Assembly (NCBI GenBank): GCA_002362175.1 | Contig: DETU01000072.1 | Span: 1 to 54,946 of the forward strand | Length of the DNA: 54,946 nt | Direction: 5' to 3' | Source of the DNA: Ruminococcus sp. UBA3280 | GTDB lineage: Bacteria > Bacillota > Clostridia > Oscillospirales > Ruminococcaceae | Made by a program: the position numbers and the translations under genes | In this document: positions 1 to 8,711 of the stretch, in pieces | How positions within the stretch are numbered: position 1 is the first letter of the stretch | Layout: each line of letters begins with the position of its first letter | Notes under the pieces: model-generated | What the model was told of the DNA's origin: nothing | Seen by the model: the letters and a program-made list of their open reading frames with translations, nothing else | The model's database searches: none

Positions 1-17
1 AAATCCGTTATTGAATG

Positions 18-23
18 TATAAT
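18..23 (+). promoter_or_regulatory. Probable -10 box upstream of the first membrane protein
   Basis: A perfect TATAAT lies about 30 bases before the ribosome binding site of the gene starting at 56. The -35 box would fall outside the window, so only half the promoter can be judged. Confidence 0.35.
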
Positions 24-55
24 ATAAATATCTATGCTAAACCGGAGGTATGCCA

Positions 56-2446
56 ATGAATACATTTCTGTTCATTACTGCATTGATTATTTCTATAACT
101 ATTATAATAATTTTTCTGAAAGAAATAAAAAGTGATGAAAAAACAAAACCGTCCGCACTCGTATCAAATTTGAGAAGTCTTGCAAGGGGAATGACTGTTT
201 TCATGTTCAGCGTTGCAATTACGGACAAATTCAACTTTATAGATTTCGGAATGTATTCAGGTACATATACATTTATGGGTATTGTCTGCATGACGGTATA
301 TATACTATGTATTATAAACAGCAAACACAGACTTCCGATAATTTCATTTACAATAAAAACAATTCTGATAGCTTTTGTTCTTGAAATGACTGTATTCAAT
401 ATACCGTCATATCGTATGTGGTTCGGTGATTACAATACAATTACCTATGAGGCAAGCCGTTCCATACTGGACAAGGGTGGTATATACAGACGTAATCAGA
501 AAGATATAGCTGTAAGAAACGGGGACGAACTTGTTCTGACATTTCCTGATATAGACCGTCAGGTAAGCACAGTATATGCAGATATTGCATTTGTCGGAAA
601 TACACGCGCCGTTGATTTTTCAATTGACGCAACAGACGAAACAACTGTAGTTCCGAGACGTGAAATTGCCAAAACCATTATATCAAGAAAACAGATTCAG
701 ACACAGTACTTGCAGTGTGAACTTTCAGGAAACGTCGGCGATTTAAAAGTAAGGCTGAAACCACAGAATTTCGGTACGGCATACATCAAGAGTATAACTA
801 TAAATATGCCTGTAATGTTTGAAATTGCGTGGTTAAGATTTCTGCTTATAGTAGTACTGAGTGTGTTCATTCATGCAGTTATAAAGGGCAGATTCATGCA
901 GAACAGTATAAATGAAAATCTTAAATTCTGTCGTGCTGTTACTGTATGCATTACTGCAACAGCTTGTATATGGGCAATGTGGGTGACAAATTACAGAATT
1001 GACGATAAGACGTGGAAAGAAGAATTTACCCAAACGGAAGGAAGTCAGGTTACACAACAATTGGTTGACGCTTTCGAGAACGGAAGAACATATCTGATAA
1101 AAGCTCCCGACAAAGCCCTTAATTCTTTTGATAACCCCTATGATACACAGCACCGTGAAGCTGAATTAGTTCCCCTGTTTGAAGATGACTACTATTACAC
1201 ATATGCATGGGACCATGTTTACTTTGACGGAAAATTCTACTCATATTACGGTATTGCTCCGGTAGTATTGCTGTTTTTGCCTTATCATCTTGTTACAGGA
1301 TATTATTTTCCTGAGTCCGCAGCCGTTCTTATTTTTGCAATTATCGGAATTATAGGACTTTCATGCCTTTTCATGAAGTTCATACGTAAATTTTTCCCGA
1401 CAATTCCAACAGGAATATTTATAATAAGTCTTATTATAATACAGATGATAAGCGGTATATGGTACAGCATAGGCAGACCGCTTTTCTATGAAGTAGCAAT
1501 GTCGGCGGGTTTTGCGTTCATGACGTGGGCGTTTTATTTCCTTGTTTCTGCCAACGTAATAGGCAAAGGAAAAATATCCCTTCCAAAAACGGCGGTTTCG
1601 TCACTTCTGTTTGCCATAGCTGTTCTGAGTCGTCCGACAACTGTGCTTTACTGTATATGTGCGGCTGTGTTCATGATATGTGCTTTACCAAGATTTGCAC
1701 ACGGAAATAAGAAACTCTTCAATAAAAAAAGTATCAGATACCTTGCGTGTGCCATTGTTCCCATGGCTTGTATCGGAATGATTCAGATGTGCTATAACTA
1801 TGCAAGATTCGGCTCACCGTTTGAGTTCGGAATACAGTACTCCCTTACAATAAACGATTTCAGAAACACACAATTCCACTGGCGATTATCACTCATTCCT
1901 TTTTGGAATTACCTTTTTAACGTTCCTGTATTCTCAACAAAATATCCGTTTGTATCAGCAAATTTTCAGGATATGAATGTAGGCGGATTTTTCTACAACG
2001 ACTACTCCTCAACCCATAATGTCTGTGGTCTGTTTTTCCTTGCACTACCTATGTTTGCATATTTTCTTTCAGGAAAGGCAATTAAAACACTTCCCGACAA
2101 AAAAACACAAATCAGAAAGTCTTTTTATCTTGCATTTCCGTGTGTTATAATTCCGCTGATTATTATATGGTCGGTATGGGAAAGCGGTTACGCAATAAGA
2201 TACATGACCGATTTTGCGTGGCAGATGTTACTTGGTGCTTATGTTATAATTTTCACTCTTTACCTAAAAACAAAAAATCCGACTATCAAAAAGATAATAA
2301 ATATTTTCTTATGTTTCTCTCTCGTATGGACTATTTACGTAAGTGGTATACAGTCTGTAAATCAGGCTTTCCGTTACTGTGAGTTCCATCTTGACTACCC
2401 TGAAATAGCTTATGAAATTGAGAAAATAATTCTTTTCTGGAAATAA
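56..2446 (+). CDS. Large multi-pass membrane protein, probable GT-C-type glycosyltransferase
   Basis: A 796-residue integral membrane protein with an N-terminal membrane segment (about residues 3-22), further segments to residue 110, a soluble region of about 130 residues rich in beta-type sequence, and then many hydrophobic segments to the C-terminus. Two blocks recur in the paralogue at 5153-7501: a WD-x-x-Y-[FY]-x-G-[KH][FY]Y block followed by PY[HY]-x3-TG at about residues 380-410, and YARFGSPFEFG near 580. This architecture resembles GT-C glycosyltransferases that use lipid-linked sugars, but I see no diagnostic catalytic motif, so the function is inferred. I chose the ATG at 56 because CGGAGGT at 43-49 is correctly spaced to it; an in-frame ATG at 50 abuts the ribosome binding site. 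A hairpin follows the gene. The neighbouring GtrA and FAD oxidoreductase genes suggest cell-surface glycan modification. Confidence 0.7.
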   Translation: MNTFLFITALIISITIIIIFLKEIKSDEKTKPSALVSNLRSLARGMTVFMFSVAITDKFNFIDFGMYSGTYTFMGIVCMTVYILCIINSKHRLPIISFTIKTILIAFVLEMTVFNIPSYRMWFGDYNTITYEASRSILDKGGIYRRNQKDIAVRNGDELVLTFPDIDRQVSTVYADIAFVGNTRAVDFSIDATDETTVVPRREIAKTIISRKQIQTQYLQCELSGNVGDLKVRLKPQNFGTAYIKSITINMPVMFEIAWLRFLLIVVLSVFIHAVIKGRFMQNSINENLKFCRAVTVCITATACIWAMWVTNYRIDDKTWKEEFTQTEGSQVTQQLVDAFENGRTYLIKAPDKALNSFDNPYDTQHREAELVPLFEDDYYYTYAWDHVYFDGKFYSYYGIAPVVLLFLPYHLVTGYYFPESAAVLIFAIIGIIGLSCLFMKFIRKFFPTIPTGIFIISLIIIQMISGIWYSIGRPLFYEVAMSAGFAFMTWAFYFLVSANVIGKGKISLPKTAVSSLLFAIAVLSRPTTVLYCICAAVFMICALPRFAHGNKKLFNKKSIRYLACAIVPMACIGMIQMCYNYARFGSPFEFGIQYSLTINDFRNTQFHWRLSLIPFWNYLFNVPVFSTKYPFVSANFQDMNVGGFFYNDYSSTHNVCGLFFLALPMFAYFLSGKAIKTLPDKKTQIRKSFYLAFPCVIIPLIIIWSVWESGYAIRYMTDFAWQMLLGAYVIIFTLYLKTKNPTIKKIINIFLCFSLVWTIYVSGIQSVNQAFRYCEFHLDYPEIAYEIEKIILFWK

Positions 2447-2455
2447 ATTCCACAA

Positions 2456-2479
2456 TCCCCTGTTCTGACGGACAGGGGA
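2456..2479 (+). terminator. Hairpin after the first membrane protein
   Basis: TCCCCTGT at 2456-2463 pairs with ACAGGGGA at 2472-2479. The following T-tract is weak (ATTTCAT), so termination may be partial and the acetyltransferase remnant may be co-transcribed. Confidence 0.5.
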
Positions 2480-2503
2480 ATTTCATACAGAAAGGAGAAA
2501 TTT

Positions 2504-3052
2504 ATGTATAATATCATACTTATTATGAACAGAAATTCATGTGATATTCCTCTGCTTGAAAAACTTAATAATCAGGCTTTTCCCGAAAATGAAAGAATTT
2601 CCGTTGAAGATATGTTCTGTTTTTCGGAAGATGAGGGCAGGGAAATTCTCGGAATATACACGAATAATGAATTTTCAGGATTTTTTATAATTATGAGATT
2701 CATGAAATGTGTGTATATATGCTATTTTGCGGTATGTCCCGAAAAACGTTCCAAAGGCATAGGCGGAAACGCATTGCGTCTCCTGAAAGATTACTACCAT
2801 GATTGTCATATTGTTGTTGACTTTGAAGCAACGGACGAAAATTCCGAAAATAATTTACAACGAATCCGCAGAAGAAACTTCTAATACAGAAACGGCTTCT
2901 TTGAAACGGGATATTTTCAATTTTACATGGAAACGGAGTTTGAAATTGCGTGCAGTGAACCGCATTTCGACAAAACAGAATTTGAAGGTCTTATTGCTGA
3001 AATTCACGCAAAAGCAAAAGATTTCAATCCGAAACTATACCGTAAAAACTAA
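2504..3052 (+). pseudogene. GNAT-family N-acetyltransferase interrupted by one in-frame stop
   Basis: The reading frame from ATG 2504 encodes a GNAT-type acetyltransferase. It has the acetyl-CoA binding loop (about residues 75-90, with PEKRSKGIGGNAL) and a late Asn-containing helix. At codon 127 (2882-2884) the frame hits TAA. The same frame then continues uninterrupted for 55 more codons to TAA at 3050-3052, and that continuation begins YRNGFF, the expected GNAT C-terminal strand after the conserved F-Y. The stop sits where family members usually have Tyr, so one TAC or TAT to TAA change explains it. A good ribosome binding site (AAAGGAG) precedes the start. The 126-residue product would lack the last strands of the fold and is probably inactive. 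Sequencing error or stop-codon readthrough cannot be excluded. Confidence 0.8.
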
Positions 3053-3055
3053 AAA

Positions 3056-3080
3056 AACGGACGCAGAATATGCGTCCGTT
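3056..3080. terminator. Bidirectional terminator between convergent genes
   Basis: AACGGACGCA (3056-3065) pairs perfectly with TGCGTCCGTT (3071-3080) around a five-base loop. A T-rich tail follows on the plus strand, and a run of seven T follows on the minus strand. It serves the acetyltransferase remnant and the GtrA gene. Confidence 0.85.
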
Positions 3081-3085
3081 AATTT

Positions 3086-3574
3086 TTATTTGGTTTCCTT
3101 TTTACCGCTGAAAAGCAGAAATTTTCTTGCAAAGAAGTTCCATAAGAACGAAATGGCAGTTGAAACAACCTTAGCTATAATCTGAAACAGACTTGTTTTA
3201 TCGGCAAGCCATATTTTAAAAAGCTTTGTAATACCGATAGTCATGAACAGTCCGACAAGACCTATTGCCGCAAATCCGAGAAACTCCATGAAGCGATTTT
3301 CCACTTTTGAATTACGGAAAATCCAGAATGTACTTATTACATAGTTTACGATAAGTCCGGCAACGAATGAAAGAGAATTTGCAAGTTCTGCAAACTGTTC
3401 GTGAAAGACGAATCTGAAAAGGATATATGAAATTCCCCAGTCAACTACAGTTGCAAGTCCGCCCACAAAAACATACCTGAAAAACTGTATAAGTGTGTTT
3501 TCGGTATCACCCACGAAAAGCTTTCCGAACTTCCTTTCACGGAAAATATCCTTTATTTCCTGAAAGCCGTTCAT
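3086..3574 (-). CDS. GtrA family membrane protein
   Basis: A 162-residue protein of GtrA type. An N-terminal stretch of about 25 residues is followed by four hydrophobic segments, with the family feature FRYVFVGGLATVVDWG at about 31-46 and a basic C-terminal tail. GtrA proteins are thought to move polyprenyl-phosphate-linked sugars across the membrane, or to assist that, in O-antigen glucosylation, teichoic acid glycosylation and arabinogalactan synthesis. The start ATG overlaps the stop codon of the FAD oxidoreductase by one base, so the two are translationally coupled. It is the last gene of a three-gene minus-strand operon. The family assignment is secure; the substrate is unknown. Confidence 0.88.
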   Translation of the reverse strand: MNGFQEIKDIFRERKFGKLFVGDTENTLIQFFRYVFVGGLATVVDWGISYILFRFVFHEQFAELANSLSFVAGLIVNYVISTFWIFRNSKVENRFMEFLGFAAIGLVGLFMTIGITKLFKIWLADKTSLFQIIAKVVSTAISFLWNFFARKFLLFSGKKETK

Positions 3575-5130
3575 TATTTTTTCTCCTCGTGATACTCTTT
3601 TTCAGTATTTACGCTCCAGATATTAGACTTGTCCTTTCTGCCTGACTTTATATTCTTTACTGTTTCAAAAGAAGTAACCATTGAGTGGTCAATATTATTG
3701 TAACGGTGCTGACCGTTTCTTCCGACACAATAGAGATTATCAATAGTATCAAGATAGCTGATAAGGTCGTCCATTTCGTCGTAAGTATCGAAATAAGCAG
3801 GATATGCTTTCTTTACCTTTTCCATGTGTGTGTCAATGACTTCATCAGGACTGTTAATAAGTCCGAGTTTTACCATTTCCTTTACACAGAACTTTGAAAA
3901 CTGTGCTTCTGTCATATTCCAGAACTTGTCGCCCTCGTTAACAAAATATTCAAGACCAACCCAAACAGTATTTTTCAAATCCTTTACCATGTAAGGAGAC
4001 CAGTTGTTGTAAATCTGAAATCTTCCCATTTTAACACGTCTGTCCTGAACGTAAACCCAGCAGTCTGGAACAATATTTCCGACTGTTTTCATTTCGGTAA
4101 GGTTTTTAAGATTGAGCTTAGGGATAAGAACACCGAGTGTCATATAATCACGGTAAGGAAGTCCTGCTGCGATTCTTGCGGGTTCTGCGGGAACGTCGTT
4201 CATTCCTGCAACCAAATCCTTTACAGGCATTGAAGAAATGATATAATCACCGTTAAGCTGAATCTCCTCGCCGTCCTTGATATAGGTTACACCTGTAAGA
4301 ATATTATCATCATTCTTGTGAATTTTCTTAACTCCGGCATTCATGATAATCGTACCGCCGAGTTTCTTGATTTCGTCAGCAGTAACTTCCCAAAGCTGTC
4401 CCGGACCAAGCTTAGGATACTTAAATTCTTCGATAAGAGAAGTGTTTACTTTTCTGTTCTTGACATTGAAAAGCTTTCCGAAAAAGTCCTTTATAATTCC
4501 GACAATTGAAAGTCCCTTTGTACGCTGAGCTCCCCATGAAGCGTCAATTTCACTCGGGTGTCTGCCCCACAGATTTTCGGTATAGTATTCAAAAAACATT
4601 GAATAAAGTTCTTTACCAAAACAGTTTATATAGAAGTTTTCAAGATTATTTTCGGGACGCTTGTGAATTACTGCGGAAAGGTAGCTGAAACCTACCTTCA
4701 TAGTAGTAAAGAATCCGAAATTTTTGATTGTTTCGGGTTTGAGTGAAACAGGGTAATCATAGAACTTTGAATTAAACAGAATACGTGAAACTCTGCGTCT
4801 TGTAAGCATTACACGGTCTGACTTTTCGGGGTTTGGTCCTCCCTTTTTCACACGTGTTTTTCTTTTAAGAATAATGTCGTCATATGAAGGCATACCCTGC
4901 ATGGGAAGCATATTACTCCACCACTGATTTACTTCGGGAATCTTTGAGAAAAAGCGGTGACCACCCATATCCATACGGTTTCCCTTGTAATTAACGGTTT
5001 TTGAGATACCGCCGATAGCGTTTGTTTCCTCAAGGACAGTCACTTCATATTCACCCGATTTGTCCTTTAAAAGTTCGTAAGCTGCTGTAAGACCAGCAGG
5101 TCCTGCACCGATAATAATAACTTTTTTCAT
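3574..5130 (-). CDS. NAD(P)/FAD-dependent oxidoreductase, amine-oxidase / UGM-like fold
   Basis: A 518-residue flavoprotein. The N-terminus carries a classic Rossmann dinucleotide motif (IIIGAGPAGLTAAYELL, about residues 5-21) followed by a GGISKT segment and a GGHRFFS segment, as in the protoporphyrinogen oxidase / amine oxidase superfamily and UDP-galactopyranose mutase relatives. A late NLYCVGRNG segment resembles the second FAD-contact motif. No signal peptide is present, so it is cytosolic. GAAAGG upstream of ATG 5130 fits a ribosome binding site. Its position between GtrA and a giant membrane glycosyltransferase-like gene suggests a role in modifying a nucleotide-linked or lipid-linked sugar rather than in haem synthesis. 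The exact reaction cannot be read from the sequence. Confidence 0.75.
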   Translation of the reverse strand: MKKVIIIGAGPAGLTAAYELLKDKSGEYEVTVLEETNAIGGISKTVNYKGNRMDMGGHRFFSKIPEVNQWWSNMLPMQGMPSYDDIILKRKTRVKKGGPNPEKSDRVMLTRRRVSRILFNSKFYDYPVSLKPETIKNFGFFTTMKVGFSYLSAVIHKRPENNLENFYINCFGKELYSMFFEYYTENLWGRHPSEIDASWGAQRTKGLSIVGIIKDFFGKLFNVKNRKVNTSLIEEFKYPKLGPGQLWEVTADEIKKLGGTIIMNAGVKKIHKNDDNILTGVTYIKDGEEIQLNGDYIISSMPVKDLVAGMNDVPAEPARIAAGLPYRDYMTLGVLIPKLNLKNLTEMKTVGNIVPDCWVYVQDRRVKMGRFQIYNNWSPYMVKDLKNTVWVGLEYFVNEGDKFWNMTEAQFSKFCVKEMVKLGLINSPDEVIDTHMEKVKKAYPAYFDTYDEMDDLISYLDTIDNLYCVGRNGQHRYNNIDHSMVTSFETVKNIKSGRKDKSNIWSVNTEKEYHEEKK

Positions 5131-5152
5131 AGTACGTTTCCTTTCGTGGCAT

Positions 5153-7501
5153 TTACTGCCAGAATATAATTAAATTTTCCGCAATATCATAGAGATTCGG
5201 ACAATGTCTTCCGAGATTTCCGTTTGAACGTTCCATAGCAACCAGCCAGCCAAAACAGAAAGTTGACATTTCCGCAATACCTGCGATAATATAACGGTAC
5301 TTGTTCTTAGAGGGTTTTACCGTACTTCTCAGAACGGCAACTACTGCTATTATTGTAAGCAAAGGCATTATATCAATAATATAACGCATTATTATTCCGC
5401 CAAGACAAAAATCCTGCCAGCCTATAAACAGTGGAACAAAACAGCACAAGGCAAAAACTGCATTTCTCTGATACTTTGTCACACCATAAGCAAAACGGTT
5501 TCCTTTTCGCTGAATTGCAACGGGAATCATAAGCATACCCATTAATATCAGCGGAAAAGTCAATGCACCTATTCCGTCACCCATATAGGTATATGAACCA
5601 TAGTTATCAGTACCGAAGAACATCGGTTCAAAGAACGGGAAAGATTTTCTCTTGTTGAGAAGTGGAAGAATATAATGATACAACATACCGAAGAATCCGG
5701 CAAAAGATATACGATTGGCGTGTATATCACTTACGGTAAGCTGATATGACGCACCGAAATCAAACGGTGAGCCAAAACGTGCCATATTGTACCACATAAC
5801 CATACAACCGCCGCTAACAAGCGGTATAACAAAGCAACAAGCCTGTGTGATACGATATGATAACTTTTCTTTTTTGTTCAGAAGAATCCCCATAAAGAAC
5901 GGGATAAGGATTGCCGAACCAAGAGCAAGTCCGGGACGTGAAGCAACACAGAGGGCGAGAGAAGTTCCGCCGAGTGCCAGTGCGACAAGTTTCGGAATAC
6001 GTTTTTTCATACTGCACGCTTTCATGCCGAGCCATATACTTAGGAACAGATAACAAAGTCCCGAAGAAATTGGCAGACAATACATATCAGTCCAGTTAAG
6101 CAGATAAAAGACTTCCAGACAACACATACCGGCAGGCATCGCTCCTAAAAGCAAAAGCATATTAGGTCTCGGAGCAAGAAGCTTTACTGCGGAAAGCAGT
6201 GCCTGACAGAAGAAGAACACAGCCAAAAATACAAAAAACGCATTTGCCATAGGCAATGTCGGAAGTTTTCCTGTAATCCAGTAATAAGGGAAATAGAACG
6301 TGATAACAGGAGCAGCACCGAAATAACAGTAGTAATGACCTTTATAATAAGCATAGTCCCAAAGATAGAAAAGACCTGATTCAACACGCTGTGTGGATTC
6401 ATAGACGTTTTCAATATTTTCAAGTCCGGGGTCTGCTTCAACGTCAAGATAAACCTGATGTTTCTTGAATGCGTCGAATGTAAGGGCATACGGACTGCTC
6501 ATCAGTGTAGCAGAATCGCCCGTATATTCGATAGGTTCTTGTTCGGGCTGTAAAAATGCCAATGTACTTAACGTACAGACAACTGCCATAATTTCAGCAA
6601 TTATAATGTGTGAACGTTTTCTGAAATCAAAGGATATTTTATAAAGTCTGAATTCTTTTATTGCCACAACAAATACAGCAACTATAAGTAATATAAAATA
6701 TCTTATCATTGAAAATGCAAAAGGCAAAGCTCCTACCGCACGTATGCTTTTTATGGTAACGGGATTGGAAATATCGCTTAATGACATTTTCAGTGACACT
6801 ATACTTTCATAGGGACGGAAAGAAAAGTCAAGACCTTCATCATATGCTCTTATATACTTTGACTGTACAGTTATATATGACTGGCTGAAATTTCCGTCTT
6901 TCATTGCAAGGGATACGCTGAAAGGCAAACTGTTTTTATCCTGTTTCTGACTTATATCAACGATAAGTGCGTTAGTGCCGTCGGGTACATTTGTAATTTC
7001 AACCGCTGAATTTCCTGTCACATTAATTTTACCGTCTTTTATTTCGGCATTATTTTCCGTCACAATGTCGTTAGTTGTAAATGTAAAATCAACAGACGAA
7101 CTTGTAAAACTCTTTGCGTTGAATACCGCAACCTCGGCTACAAAAATAACCATTGCACATACCGCCGATTTTTTGAGAAATCTGCAAACATTCTCTTTTT
7201 TAAAGATATACGGAGAAGCAATCGCTAAAAACGGAAGCAGTGCGGTTATGCAGAGAGCAAAAATATTTATATGTTTTCCGTCATTGAACATAAAATGTTC
7301 TGAAAATATCGTCATAAGCAGGAATATCAATACTTCTGCCACAAAAAGAATTAAAGTGTGCCGTCGGAATATTTTTTCTTCAGACATTTCTGAAGATTTT
7401 TTTTTCCTGCTATTATCCGGCAATCCCTCTTTTGTATCAATTATAAAGGAAAAACCAAAACACACCGCAGGAATAAGAATCGCAAGAAATATGTTTAACA
7501 T
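5153..7501 (-). CDS. Large multi-pass membrane protein, paralogue of the first gene
   Basis: A 782-residue membrane protein with the same plan as the product of 56-2446: N-terminal membrane segments, a soluble segment of about 130 residues, then many hydrophobic segments. It shares the WD-x-x-YYKGHYY block plus PYYWITG, the MARFGSPFDFG block, and a similar C-terminus ending IIFWQ (compare ILFWK). GT-C-type glycosyltransferase activity is plausible but not demonstrated by any catalytic motif. I prefer ATG 7501 because GGAGG lies five bases upstream of it; the in-frame ATG at 7513 lacks a ribosome binding site. The gene is first in the operon with the FAD oxidoreductase and GtrA, driven by the promoter at 7569-7597. 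Confidence 0.7.
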   Translation of the reverse strand: MLNIFLAILIPAVCFGFSFIIDTKEGLPDNSRKKKSSEMSEEKIFRRHTLILFVAEVLIFLLMTIFSEHFMFNDGKHINIFALCITALLPFLAIASPYIFKKENVCRFLKKSAVCAMVIFVAEVAVFNAKSFTSSSVDFTFTTNDIVTENNAEIKDGKINVTGNSAVEITNVPDGTNALIVDISQKQDKNSLPFSVSLAMKDGNFSQSYITVQSKYIRAYDEGLDFSFRPYESIVSLKMSLSDISNPVTIKSIRAVGALPFAFSMIRYFILLIVAVFVVAIKEFRLYKISFDFRKRSHIIIAEIMAVVCTLSTLAFLQPEQEPIEYTGDSATLMSSPYALTFDAFKKHQVYLDVEADPGLENIENVYESTQRVESGLFYLWDYAYYKGHYYCYFGAAPVITFYFPYYWITGKLPTLPMANAFFVFLAVFFFCQALLSAVKLLAPRPNMLLLLGAMPAGMCCLEVFYLLNWTDMYCLPISSGLCYLFLSIWLGMKACSMKKRIPKLVALALGGTSLALCVASRPGLALGSAILIPFFMGILLNKKEKLSYRITQACCFVIPLVSGGCMVMWYNMARFGSPFDFGASYQLTVSDIHANRISFAGFFGMLYHYILPLLNKRKSFPFFEPMFFGTDNYGSYTYMGDGIGALTFPLILMGMLMIPVAIQRKGNRFAYGVTKYQRNAVFALCCFVPLFIGWQDFCLGGIIMRYIIDIMPLLTIIAVVAVLRSTVKPSKNKYRYIIAGIAEMSTFCFGWLVAMERSNGNLGRHCPNLYDIAENLIIFWQ

Positions 7502-7568
7502 CAAATCCTCCATTTTGTTTAATTATTAATATATTATCCGGACTGATATTCTGAACGCTCACATAGAA

Positions 7569-7597
7569 ATTATATCATAATTTTAATGAAAAGTCAA
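7569..7597 (-). promoter_or_regulatory. Sigma-A promoter of the glycan operon
   Basis: Reading the minus strand, TTGACT (7592-7597) and a perfect TATAAT (7569-7574) are separated by 17 bases, with TGA directly before the -10. The predicted leader is about 60 bases. Confidence 0.8.
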
Positions 7598-7683
7598 GCA
7601 ATATGTAAAAATGTTCTGTCAATCCATACCATATATTATTAGACGTATAAAACTCTTATTTCTCTCACAAAAAAATAAAAAAA

Positions 7684-7706
7684 GACGGTATTTTTTTAAT
7701 ACCGCC
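7684..7706 (-). terminator. Terminator of the 72-residue protein gene
   Basis: On the minus strand, CGGTATT pairs with AATACCG around a short loop and is followed by seven T, one A and seven more T. It lies immediately after the stop codon at 7714. Confidence 0.85.
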
Positions 7707-7713
7707 TTTGATG

Positions 7714-7932
7714 TTACCTGCATCTGTTGCATGGGATTCTGAATATTCTTGAAGAACTTATCTGCGGTGGCAGACTGTTTGTCATTATTCCGTTATATAC
7801 TATCTTTACACGGTCATTTACATTTATTCTGCATACGCAGGAAGTATTTACAATAACGTCCTGTTGGGTTTCATTATCATGTACAAGCAGACTATCATTA
7901 TTTACTTCGAGTACAGTGGCACACATAACCAT
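7714..7932 (-). CDS. Small protein of unknown function (72 residues)
   Basis: I do not recognise a named family. The product is a small soluble protein whose first 45 residues look like a beta-barrel (ATVLEVNNDSLLVHDNE, then VIVNTSCVCRINVNDRVKIVY), reminiscent of OB-fold-like domains. The C-terminus is basic and contains CNRCR. The ribosome binding site is strong (GAGGTGAT before ATG 7932) and a strong terminator follows directly, so it is probably a free-standing real gene. It is divergent from the response regulator gene at 8049, but nothing in the sequence links their functions. Confidence 0.7.
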   Translation of the reverse strand: MVMCATVLEVNNDSLLVHDNETQQDVIVNTSCVCRINVNDRVKIVYNGIMTNSLPPQISSSRIFRIPCNRCR

Positions 7933-7988
7933 AAATTATCACCTCAAAATTATATTATGCGTTTATTTTACTTTTTGTGCGGAATAAT

Positions 7989-8017
7989 TTGACAAAGAAA
8001 ATAAAATGTGCTATAAT
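7989..8017 (+). promoter_or_regulatory. Consensus promoter of the two-component system
   Basis: TTGACA (7989-7994), 17 bases, then TATAAT (8012-8017), preceded by TGC as an extended -10. Both boxes match the sigma-A consensus perfectly, so the sensor and regulator are probably made constitutively. Confidence 0.9.
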
Positions 8018-8048
8018 ATCGCCGACTGAAAGCAAAGGAGTAAATAAT

Positions 8049-8711
8049 ATGAATAAAATATATATTATTGAAGATGACAAATCAATCCGCACAGAACTTG
8101 CGGAACTGCTGAAAAATGCAGGTTACGAAACTGAATGTCTGACGGATTTTTCAGATTCAAAACGTCATATACTTGAATCTGAATCAGACCTTATCCTTCT
8201 TGACATAAATATTCCTGTAGTGAACGGTGAAACACTTCTGAAAGAAATACGCCGTGAAACCGATACACCTGTTATAATGATAACAAGCAGAACGTCCGAA
8301 ACAGATGAAGTGCTTTCCATGAGTTACGGTGCGGACGACTACATCACCAAACCATATAACCCGACCATTCTGCTTTTAAGGATTTCGGCTGTTCTTAAAC
8401 GTTCGTACAAGGAAAATATAAAGACTTCATACAGGAATTTACAGATTAATACTGCCAAAGGAAGTCTTTCCGACGGAAATGATGAACTTATTCTGACAAA
8501 AAACGAAATGATTATTTTTCAGCTTCTGCTTGACCATCAGGGACAGATAGTCTCCCGTGACGAACTTATGACAACTCTATGGGACAACGAGGAATATATT
8601 AACGACAATGCACTTACCGTAAATATAAGCCGTCTGCGTTCAAAACTGGCTGACTTCGGCTGTGAAAACGCCATAGAAACACGCAAAAAACAGGGGTATA
8701 TACTGATATGA
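8049..8711 (+). CDS. OmpR/PhoB-type response regulator of a Bce-like module
   Basis: A 220-residue response regulator. The receiver domain (about 1-115) has the acidic pair EDD near residue 7, the phospho-accepting Asp in LILLDINIP near 50, the conserved Thr/Ser in MITSRTS, and Lys in YITKPYNP. The C-terminal winged-helix DNA-binding domain covers about 125-220, with LTKNEMIIFQLL and a recognition segment around VNISRLRSKL. The start at 8049 is chosen because AAAGGAG is well placed; an upstream in-frame extension starting at 7977 would run through the promoter. The gene overlaps the kinase gene by four bases. The order regulator, kinase, ATPase, permease identifies the BceR-type family. It probably activates the transporter genes from the palindrome at 9721-9740. 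Confidence 0.93.
   Translation: MNKIYIIEDDKSIRTELAELLKNAGYETECLTDFSDSKRHILESESDLILLDINIPVVNGETLLKEIRRETDTPVIMITSRTSETDEVLSMSYGADDYITKPYNPTILLLRISAVLKRSYKENIKTSYRNLQINTAKGSLSDGNDELILTKNEMIIFQLLLDHQGQIVSRDELMTTLWDNEEYINDNALTVNISRLRSKLADFGCENAIETRKKQGYILI

Noticed and set aside
2799..3185. 128-codon plus-strand ORF overlapping the acetyltransferase and GtrA ends
   Set aside because: Out-of-frame reading across a terminator; the true continuation of the acetyltransferase is in its own frame after the stop.
3574..5130. UDP-galactopyranose mutase or protoporphyrinogen oxidase as a firm name
   Set aside because: Only the shared FAD-binding features are clear; length and context do not settle on either enzyme.
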